Shown: positions 6,414 to 11,490 of the stretch, piece by piece
Layout: every line of letters starts with the position of its first letter
How positions within the stretch are numbered: the stretch's first letter is position 1
Source: Thermofilum sp. ex4484_15
GTDB lineage: Archaea; Thermoproteota; Thermoprotei; Thermofilales; EX4484-15
DNA: 13,837 nucleotides
NCBI GenBank assembly: GCA_002254595.1
Contig: NJEH01000010.1
Location: forward strand, 1 to 13,837
Reading direction: 5' to 3'
The notes under the pieces: model-generated
Told to the model about the DNA's origin: nothing
Seen by the model: only the letters and a program-made list of their open reading frames with translations
Database searches by the model: none
Made by a program: the position numbers and the translations under genes

Positions 6414-8447
6414 TTAAGAACTTAATTCCTTAACCCTCCTTTCCCTATATTTATAGATGACCTCCTTAAGTTGCTCCCTTAGTCTAGCCTCCCGCCTTAG
6501 TTCCATTAACTCCGTTTTAGCTCTTAACGCTCTATCTAAGGTCTCCCTACTTACCAATAGATAACCATCCATATCCTCATATTTTAACTCCTTAACCCTA
6601 ATAACCGCTATCATATTCTCAGCTAGCAGTTCCTCTATATCCTTAGCTATATGAGTTAAGACTATGATGGCTTTAATTCCAGATTTAATTAACCTATCCA
6701 TTAGGGTTTCATTTAACGTAGTTAACTCCTTAACCGCTATTATGTTAGCTCCTTCCTTTATCCTTATGCTAAAAGTAAGAAGCCTAGAAGGCGTTAGGAC
6801 GTCCATGACCTTTAGACATAATAATTCGCCCTCAGCTACCTTAAGCGCTACTTCCCTCCAACTCCTCAACTTATCCCTTAATTCTTCGTTTTCCTTTCTT
6901 AGGGATGCTACTTCCTTGCTTAACTCCCTTACCCTTTCCTCAAGAGCCACTAAAGCATTCTCCTTCCTAAGATGTTCCCTCTTACTTAGTTCTCGCTCCA
7001 AAGTAATCTTAAGCTTCTTAATCTCGTCCTCCTTATTCCTTAATTCCTCTAAGAGTATCCTATTCCTACGCCTTAACTCCTCAATTATCCTTACTTTGCG
7101 CTTCAATTCCTCTTCGTAAGCCTCCTCCTTTCCTCCCTTAATCTGTATTACCCTCCTCTTTTTCCTCTCTTCCTTACCTAACTCCTCTAACGCCTCCCTC
7201 ACGGTCTTTCCCTTTATAACTAAAGCTATTACCTCTTGCAACGGTATATTTAACTTAGCTTTACTTAGCTCCTCCCTTACCCTCTCTATCTTTTCCTTAA
7301 TAGCGTAAAAGGCTTTTAAAGCCGCTGCTAAAGCATCCCTTTGATGCGAATTTATTACCTTTATTCCCCTACCCTCCCTCTCTATAAATTCTCTTACTAT
7401 TTTCCTCTTCTCTACTATGGAGAGGTCTCTAGGTGGAACGTAAAGCACCGAATTTAGGGAAGAAGCTAGTTTCTTTACGTAAAGCGAGGGGGGATTAACG
7501 TCAGTAGCTATCACGAGCGGTACTCCGTAATTGGTTACCCTCTCTATAATCTGATTGCGGCTAATCCCCCTAGCACTCGCCAATAATAATGGCTTACCCA
7601 GAATAGTTAACACAGCTAAGCCAGTCTCTATCCCTGGATCGACTCCTACTATAAGGTAATTTCTCCTAGCCGCCTTAAGGGCTACTTTCTTACCACCCCT
7701 AAGGGGTATATATTCGATATTTTTCTTAGGTACAGGACGTATTAATATCTTTAAGTCGTGACCCTTAGCCTGCTTTACTATTCCATAGAGTTTCTCCCTT
7801 GGCGCGTATACTATGAATAAGCTACCCGTCAAACCGTAACTCCCCTTCTTGAAGAAAAGATCATAATCTATCCCATGCTTAGATAGAGCCTCTTCCACCT
7901 TTCTAGTAGCCCTTAATATGAGCCCGCTAATATTCCTCTCATACCTATTACTACTCATACCTCCCTGGCCCAAGCTCCTACATTTAGCTACTATTATCCT
8001 AGTTTCCTCCTCAAAGAGCGATACTATAGAACCTATTCCCATGTAAGCTAATTTAGCTATTACCTCAGATGCTTCCAACGGGGATAATTTGTTACCATTA
8101 GCTAATCCGTGCTTATTGGCTAATACCTCTAACGGTATATCCGTATCGGCTAATTTAGTAACCTGTACTACCTTAGTACTAGGAGGTAACGAATTAAATA
8201 CCCTTAGGAGCTTACTAACGTTACTAGCTAGCTCAAATATATTATCTAAGGCTAAAACTTCCGGTTTCTCCTTCTTAACTACTTTCAATAACTTAGATAA
8301 TGATGCCTCCTCAATCCTCTTTTTAACTATACCGTCCTCTAATATGGTTAAAGCGAAGGCCGGCTCTCCCCTTAGGGGATGCTTGAAGGGTAATATATCT
8401 ACCCCTATGACCTTCCTGAATGCCCCTATTACCACAGCCTCTACCAC
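6414..8447 (-). CDS. DUF460 / COG2433 protein with RNase H-like domains and coiled coil
   Basis: This 677-residue protein matches the archaeal DUF460 family (COG2433), whose cellular role is not established. The N-terminal part (1-150) has KVIGVDILP (12-20) and EVLALDNIFELA (63-74), spacing that resembles an RNase H fold. A second, clearer RuvC/YqgF-like module follows, with VGVDPGIETGLAVL (267-280), IATDVNPP (313-320) and SHQRDALAAALKAF (367-380); acidic residues D270, D316 and D371 lie where catalytic carboxylates would be expected. Residues about 425-535 are a long charged coiled coil (ERKKRR, EELRRRNRILLEELRNKEDEIKKLK and similar), followed by a small alpha/beta domain (about 540-635) and a basic helical tail. 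The start GTG 8447 has no Shine-Dalgarno site. It is probably a cytoplasmic nucleic acid-binding protein or nuclease, perhaps acting on junctions; that is inference from the fold. Confidence 0.88.
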   Translation of the reverse strand: MVEAVVIGAFRKVIGVDILPFKHPLRGEPAFALTILEDGIVKKRIEEASLSKLLKVVKKEKPEVLALDNIFELASNVSKLLRVFNSLPPSTKVVQVTKLADTDIPLEVLANKHGLANGNKLSPLEASEVIAKLAYMGIGSIVSLFEEETRIIVAKCRSLGQGGMSSNRYERNISGLILRATRKVEEALSKHGIDYDLFFKKGSYGLTGSLFIVYAPREKLYGIVKQAKGHDLKILIRPVPKKNIEYIPLRGGKKVALKAARRNYLIVGVDPGIETGLAVLTILGKPLLLASARGISRNQIIERVTNYGVPLVIATDVNPPSLYVKKLASSLNSVLYVPPRDLSIVEKRKIVREFIEREGRGIKVINSHQRDALAAALKAFYAIKEKIERVREELSKAKLNIPLQEVIALVIKGKTVREALEELGKEERKKRRVIQIKGGKEEAYEEELKRKVRIIEELRRRNRILLEELRNKEDEIKKLKITLERELSKREHLRKENALVALEERVRELSKEVASLRKENEELRDKLRSWREVALKVAEGELLCLKVMDVLTPSRLLTFSIRIKEGANIIAVKELTTLNETLMDRLIKSGIKAIIVLTHIAKDIEELLAENMIAVIRVKELKYEDMDGYLLVSRETLDRALRAKTELMELRREARLREQLKEVIYKYRERRVKELSS

Positions 8448-8483
8448 CTAAAGGTAAAACCGTTAATAAGGACCCATTATCCC

Positions 8484-8500
8484 TTAATTAAATTTATTAA
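8484..8500 (-). promoter_or_regulatory. Probable promoter of the DUF460 gene
   Basis: An uninterrupted A/T stretch containing AATAAATTTAATTAA on the minus strand, centred about 45 bases before GTG 8447. The expected transcription start near 8465 gives a leader of about 18 bases. Confidence 0.4.
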
Positions 8501-8525
8501 CTAACCTACGTGAATAACGTATTAA

Positions 8526-8541
8526 CAAAATATATAAAAAT
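8526..8541 (-). terminator. T-rich terminator of the tRNA-Leu gene
   Basis: On the minus strand, three bases after the tRNA discriminator base, comes ATTTTTATATATTTTG. Oligo-T tracts of this kind end archaeal transcripts, and the position suits the tRNA. Confidence 0.5.
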
Positions 8542-8543
8542 AG

Positions 8544-8656
8544 TGCGGGGGGCGGGATTCGAACCCGCGCAGGCCTACGCCACCGGATCTCCCATTGCTA
8601 ATCCTACCTCGTAACTCTTGAGTCCGGCGCCTTTGACCTAGCTCGGCCACCCCCGC
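8544..8656 (-). tRNA. tRNA-Leu (anticodon CAA) with a 28-nt intron
   Basis: A complete class II tRNA folds by eye. The acceptor stem is GCGGGGG (8650-8656) with CCCCCGC (8545-8551) and discriminator A at 8544. The D arm contains GCCGAGC...GGTCAAAGGC. The anticodon stem is CCGGA/TCCGG with loop CTCAAGA once the intron is removed, so the anticodon is CAA at 8618-8620 and position 37 is G. A long variable arm TGGCGTAGGCCTGC and T arm GCGGG-TTCGAAT-CCCGC follow. The spliced length is 85 nt, normal for Leu. CCA is not encoded. The long variable arm, the anticodon and A73 make Leu secure. It is divergent from thiL and upstream of the DUF460 gene. Confidence 0.96.
8589..8616 (-). other. Intron of tRNA-Leu(CAA) at canonical position 37/38
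   Basis: The 28-nt insert lies between G37 (8617) and A38 (8588). A bulge-helix-bulge motif can be drawn: anticodon stem CCGGA/TCCGG, three-base bulges AGA on each side, and a central four-pair helix CTCA with TGGG (one wobble pair). Cleavage AG^A in both bulges restores the normal loop. Inside, GTTA can pair with TAGC, with two extra bases (AA) on the 3' side, so the motif is slightly relaxed. Confidence 0.88.
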
Positions 8657-8681
8657 TACGTTATATTAAGGACTCGATAGG

Positions 8682-8690
8682 TATTAAAAA
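8682..8690 (-). promoter_or_regulatory. Promoter of tRNA-Leu
   Basis: TTTTTAATA on the minus strand, centred 30 bases before the tRNA 5' end at 8656, the usual distance for an archaeal tRNA promoter. Confidence 0.5.
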
Positions 8691-8702
8691 CTTTAACGAT
8701 AG

Positions 8703-8716
8703 TATAAGTATATTTA
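8703..8716 (+). promoter_or_regulatory. Promoter of thiL
   Basis: TATAAGTATATTTA lies 32-45 bases before GTG 8748. The transcription start should fall near 8730, leaving the GAGGT at 8736-8740 as ribosome binding site. Confidence 0.45.
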
Positions 8717-8747
8717 GAATTAGGTTGAGGAGGGAAGAGGTAAATAG

Positions 8748-9737
8748 GTGAGGATAAAGGATTTAGGAGAGTACAGAACGATAAAGATGTTACTTTCGTT
8801 ATTAAGGAAGGATCCTAAGGAGTTAATGGGATATGATGATGTAAGCCTAGTAAACATCAATGGAGCATATGTAGCTTTAAAGGTAGATTCGTTCGTAGAA
8901 TCGGTAGATTTATTACCGGGAATGCAGCCCGAGGATATAGGTAGGAAATTAGTCACTATGGGGGTAAGCGACTTCGCTTCTAAGGGAATTAAGCCTTTAG
9001 GAATGGCGGTATCGGTCGCAATTCCCGGAGCCATAGAGTGGGATTACCTTAGAAGGATATATGTCGGTATGGATGAATATGCCAAAAAGTACGGTATGTA
9101 CGTATGGGGAGGGGACCTAAGTGAAGGTAAGGAATTAACTTTGGTAGGTTGCTTCTTAGGTTACGCTAAAGACCATAGGGTACCTAGAAGGAGGGATGCC
9201 AAACCGGGTGATTTAGTATACGCTACAGGTTCATTTGGATTAACCTCAGTAGCCTTTAGAGCGTTACTAAGGGGTAGGAGGCCTAAGGATAAAACGTTAC
9301 TGCAAAAGGCGATATCATCGGTCTTTAGGCCAATGGCTAGGTTAAAGGAAGGATTAACGCTGATAGGAAGGGGTTTAGTTCACGCTAGTATAGATATAAG
9401 TGATGGCCTAGCTATCTCACTCCACGAGATTTCCGAAAATAGTAAGGTCAGGATAGTAATAGATAACGTACCGCTCTCTGAAGGGGTGAAGGAGTACGCG
9501 GAGGGGGAAGGCGTAAATCCCATCGATTTAGCACTTTACGAGGGAGGGGAGGAATACGAATTGCTGATAACCATACCTAAAGGAAAGGTGAAGGAAGCTA
9601 TGAAGGCAATAAGGGAGGTAGGTGGCAAACTATTCTATCTGGGTAGGGTAGAGGTAGGTAGAGGGGTTTACTTAAGGGTAGGTGAGGAATTGAAGGAAGT
9701 AGAGCGTAGAGGTTGGGAGCATTATAGGGGATGGTAA
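8748..9737 (+). CDS. thiL: Thiamine-monophosphate kinase ThiL
   Basis: ThiL phosphorylates thiamine monophosphate with ATP to thiamine diphosphate, the last step of cofactor synthesis. The 329-residue protein shows the PurM/ThiL superfamily blocks: GYDDVSL (28-34; D30, D31 for Mg-ATP), LKVDSFVESVD (44-54; D47), GRKLVTMGVSDFASKGIKPL (65-84), WGGDLSEG (120-127), KPGDLVYATGSFG (152-164), SIDISDGLA (214-222) and YEGGEEYELL (264-273). Length is normal. The first motif is usually GDD; here it is GYDD, a mild variation. The start GTG 8748 has GAGGT seven bases upstream and a stronger GAGGAGGG at 8727-8734. It is monocistronic: divergent from tRNA-Leu and ending two bases from the stop of the convergent COG4080 gene. 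No TPP riboswitch is visible in the short leader. Confidence 0.93.
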   Translation: MRIKDLGEYRTIKMLLSLLRKDPKELMGYDDVSLVNINGAYVALKVDSFVESVDLLPGMQPEDIGRKLVTMGVSDFASKGIKPLGMAVSVAIPGAIEWDYLRRIYVGMDEYAKKYGMYVWGGDLSEGKELTLVGCFLGYAKDHRVPRRRDAKPGDLVYATGSFGLTSVAFRALLRGRRPKDKTLLQKAISSVFRPMARLKEGLTLIGRGLVHASIDISDGLAISLHEISENSKVRIVIDNVPLSEGVKEYAEGEGVNPIDLALYEGGEEYELLITIPKGKVKEAMKAIREVGGKLFYLGRVEVGRGVYLRVGEELKEVERRGWEHYRGW

Positions 9738-9739
9738 AA

Positions 9740-10243
9740 CTACTTAACCCCTCCATAATATTTCTTTAACTCGTAGAGCGCTACGGCGGCGTTACCTATG
9801 GGGCCCAAGTCGGAGTCTACGTAAGGAAGGCATACTGCTTTACCTAACTCTAACTCCTTTTTAGAGAGGCCCGGATCTAAACCCCCGAAGATTAGTACCA
9901 CCCTATGTCCCCTACTTATTTCATCTATTACTTCCTCAGGGGAGAAAAGGCCCTTACCATAACCTTTAGGTACGAAAAGGTATACTGATTTAGGGGAAAA
10001 CAACTCCATGACATCAGGTAAATCGCTTAAGTAAAGGAAGTTTTTACCCCGCTTTAAAGCCATTTTCTGAGCTTCGGGTACACCTGTTTGAGCAGCTGCT
10101 CCTGCTGCCTTAGATACTATAAAGGTAGTAAACCCCATGCCGTAAACTACCTTAGCCATCTCAACTACTCTCTGAATGGAAAGTACGTTATGTAGTACTA
10201 CTAGTACAGAGCTTCCTAAACTACTAACTTCCATGTGGACCAC
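9740..10243 (-). CDS. COG4080/DUF2122 protein, SPOUT-like putative RNA methyltransferase
   Basis: The 167-residue protein resembles the archaeal COG4080 family, variously labelled SpoU-type rRNA methylase or RecB-family nuclease; its activity is not established. Visible blocks are VLVVLHNVLSIQRVVEMAKVVYGMGF (13-38), FIVSKAAGAAAQTGVPEAQK (41-60), VVLIFGGLDPGLSKKEL (115-131) and DSDLGPIGNAAVALYEL (143-159). The last looks like the knot region of SPOUT enzymes, where the chain passes a loop with Gly-Pro and enters a helix. It is short for a complete SpoU protein, having no obvious RNA-binding extension. The start GTG 10243 has GAGGGAG (10251-10257) seven bases upstream; ATG 10234 is an in-frame alternative with poorer spacing. 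It is divergent from the C/D box sRNA, a suggestive but unproven pairing of two possible 2'-O-methylation factors. Confidence 0.72.
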   Translation of the reverse strand: MVHMEVSSLGSSVLVVLHNVLSIQRVVEMAKVVYGMGFTTFIVSKAAGAAAQTGVPEAQKMALKRGKNFLYLSDLPDVMELFSPKSVYLFVPKGYGKGLFSPEEVIDEISRGHRVVLIFGGLDPGLSKKELELGKAVCLPYVDSDLGPIGNAAVALYELKKYYGGVK

Positions 10244-10315
10244 GGAATCTCCCTCGGTATCCTTTAAGATCTTACAGTAATATTGATTTCTATATTAGCC
10301 TCTCACTTTAGGTAA

Positions 10316-10325
10316 AATTTAAATT
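10316..10325. promoter_or_regulatory. Palindromic TATA-like box between the COG4080 gene and the C/D sRNA
   Basis: AATTTAAATT is a perfect palindrome. On the plus strand it lies about 27-30 bases before the expected 5' end of the sRNA (about 10350). On the minus strand it would start a transcript near 10293, about 50 bases before GTG 10243. A second minus-strand candidate is CTAATATAG around 10290-10298. Confidence 0.5.
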
Positions 10326-10354
10326 CGGTAGTTACCCTTACCGTTTAGGGAAGA

Positions 10355-10411
10355 AGGTGTGATGAAGCAGCTCGCACCTGAAAGTGATGAAGTTCTCGAA
10401 CTCTGACCTCT
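10355..10411 (+). ncRNA. C/D box sRNA with two guide regions
   Basis: All four boxes are perfect: C box GTGATGA (10359-10365), D' box CTGA (10378-10381), C' box GTGATGA (10384-10390) and D box CTGA (10403-10406). The D' guide is AGCAGCTCGCAC (10366-10377) and the D guide AGTTCTCGAACT (10391-10402), each exactly 12 nt, the favoured archaeal spacing. AGG before the C box can pair with CCT after the D box as a short terminal stem. Such RNAs assemble with L7Ae, Nop5 and fibrillarin and direct 2'-O-methylation of the target base paired with the fifth nucleotide upstream of D or D'. By this rule the D guide fits C56 of tRNA T-loops (GUUCGA), and the D' guide may fit 23S rRNA helix 92/93. A promoter box sits at the right distance upstream. 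The box architecture is secure; the targets are predictions. Confidence 0.93.
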
Positions 10412-10420
10412 TTACGTACC

Positions 10421-10448
10421 AGCGAGCCCCTCTGGGCATAAAAGCGCT
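10421..10448 (+). other. Stem-loop downstream of the sRNA
   Basis: GCCC (10426-10429) pairs with GGGC (10434-10437) across a four-base loop, and AGCG (10421-10424) with CGCT (10445-10448) around an asymmetric internal loop. There is no following T-run, so a simple terminator is unlikely; it could be a processing signal or chance. Confidence 0.3.
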
Positions 10449-10485
10449 ACTTAATAGTTAAGTTTGAGTACAGCCGGTTATATTC

Positions 10486-10493
10486 TATATATT
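10486..10493 (+). promoter_or_regulatory. Promoter of the methyltransferase gene
   Basis: TATATATT, with a second box TTATATT at 10478-10484. Either places the transcription start between about 10505 and 10516, downstream of the TTG at 10495 and just before ATG 10519, so it decides the start codon. Confidence 0.45.
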
Positions 10494-10518
10494 ATTGAAA
10501 AGGGTTACTCTTAGCTAT

Positions 10519-11115
10519 ATGAACTGGATTGAGAACCATATAATTAAGCTTTTCAAAAAATTAGGGATAAGAGAGGGAATGAAAATTCTAGACTTCGGTT
10601 GCGGCTCAGGGAACTACACGATACCCATAGCTTTAATAGTTGGTAATAGAGGAGTCGTTTACGCTATAGATAAGGAGGATAGAGGTTACTGGCCCGGGGA
10701 GGGACTTAATGAACTCAGGGAAAGGATTAGTAGATATGGCTTAGTAAATGTTACTGTAATTAAAACAAAAGGGGAATTAAGGTTACCGTTAAGTAGTAAC
10801 TCTATAGATTTCGCCTTATTATTCGATGTTTTGCACACTTATTATTTCCCAACAAGTGCTCAACGAATTAAACTAATTCGCGAAATACATAGGGTTCTGA
10901 AACCTGGAGGTTGTTTACTATACTATCCTGGGGATCCTGAGGTATTCCATAATGTTTACGAAATAGATACGATAAAAGCCGAGATAGTATCCCAACATTT
11001 CACACTTCTGAGTGTACATGAAGACCTCCTTATACATGAAAATAACCTTGTAAAAGGGCATGTCTATAAATATGTTAAGCCATTAGCTAAATCTCGAAAG
11101 ATACGAGTCACTTAG
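10519..11115 (+). CDS. Class I SAM-dependent methyltransferase (type 11-like), substrate unknown
   Basis: The 198-residue protein has the Rossmann-fold SAM motifs: motif I MKILDFGCGSGNYTIP (21-36), the acidic residue after beta-2 in VVYAIDKED (46-54, D51), motif IV region SIDFALLFDVLH (95-106) and REIHRVLKPGGCLLYY (121-136). It is a small stand-alone methyltransferase resembling the UbiE/type 11 group; nothing seen identifies its substrate. The frame is open from a TTG at 10495 (206 residues), but promoter spacing and the lack of any Shine-Dalgarno site favour a leaderless ATG 10519. Codon use appears by eye more AT-rich and less biased to GTA, TTA and GGT than its neighbours, and the gene is flanked by non-coding DNA on both sides, so it may be an acquired gene. 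It follows the C/D sRNA on the same strand but has its own promoter. Confidence 0.85.
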   Translation: MNWIENHIIKLFKKLGIREGMKILDFGCGSGNYTIPIALIVGNRGVVYAIDKEDRGYWPGEGLNELRERISRYGLVNVTVIKTKGELRLPLSSNSIDFALLFDVLHTYYFPTSAQRIKLIREIHRVLKPGGCLLYYPGDPEVFHNVYEIDTIKAEIVSQHFTLLSVHEDLLIHENNLVKGHVYKYVKPLAKSRKIRVT

Positions 11116-11490
11116 AGTTATAATAGTAAACTAGGGAAAGCCATGAAACCTTTAAGCATGCCCCCGACGACTTTAATCGCCACAAGAATTCCGTAACAAA
11201 CGAACGGTAAAAAATTATACATTATATAATAACGTTCCACATATCCGTTAACTCTCCCTTCTCTGGAACTACCGTTAAGAATTCCTTTCCAAGACGGGAA
11301 TAAGCTAAAGGAAGTAAGCAGAGGGAGTTATAGGAAGTTAGCTCTCGAACCTTAGGAGCCTCTGTAAACAGTACTTCTTAAATTCACAGACTTCGTTTCT
11401 AGGAGTTTAGGAGTAAGTAGAGAGGCCTCTTAGCAACATCTTCTTGATGATCTCTATAAATTTACTAGAACTTAACCTCCTAATAACTGG
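11116..11490. other. 375-base non-coding stretch rich in inverted repeats
   Basis: No convincing coding frame exists on either strand. It holds a palindromic TATA-like TTATATAA (11222-11229) and a candidate structured RNA (11250-11332). Further hairpins are AGCTC/GAGCC (11340-11344 with 11356-11360) and TCTGTAAA/TTCACAGA (11361-11368 with 11383-11390). There is also a palindrome AGAGGCCTCT (11421-11430) and the palindrome GGTTAATTAACC (11489-11500), which spans the pyrG stop. Both hairpins pair completely only as minus-strand RNA, where the single A-C mismatch becomes a G-U pair. Confidence 0.5.
11250..11332 (+). ncRNA. Candidate structured RNA, identity unknown
   Basis: AACTCTC (11250-11256) pairs with GGGAGTT (11323-11329) with one wobble pair, and TTCCTTT (11282-11288) pairs perfectly with AAAGGAA (11307-11313) inside it. 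The TATA-like box at 11222-11229 is 21-28 bases before the outer stem, so a plus-strand transcript would begin right at the stem. The two arms between the stems are very unequal (25 against 9 bases), unlike a standard H/ACA RNA, and no C/D boxes are present. Expression and strand are unproven. Confidence 0.28.

Noticed and set aside
6664..7119. Long open frame on the plus strand opposite the DUF460 coiled coil
   Set aside because: It is a mirror of the Lys/Glu/Leu-rich coiled-coil codons (giving Ser/Leu/Phe-rich protein) and has no promoter or ribosome binding site.
9740..10243. COG4080 protein as Trm56, the protein that makes Cm56
   Set aside because: Trm56 belongs to COG1303 with different motifs; this protein has the GLDPGLS and DSDLGPIGNAAV blocks of COG4080.
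10391..10402. D guide directed at 23S rRNA around E. coli 2602-2608 (ACAGUUCGG)
   Set aside because: The match is to the bacterial sequence; archaeal 23S, as I recall it, differs here (AGGU...), breaking the pairing. It should still be tested against this organism's own 23S.
10421..10448. Stem-loop after the sRNA as an intrinsic terminator
   Set aside because: No T-run follows, and archaeal termination relies on oligo-T rather than a hairpin.
11250..11332. Inverted repeats here as an H/ACA guide RNA
   Set aside because: Although ATA follows the outer stem, the arms between stems are very unequal and no kink-turn or pocket could be drawn convincingly.
11445..11452. TTGATGAT as a C box of a second C/D sRNA
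   Set aside because: The first base does not fit the RTGATGA consensus, and no D box CTGA follows at a usable distance.
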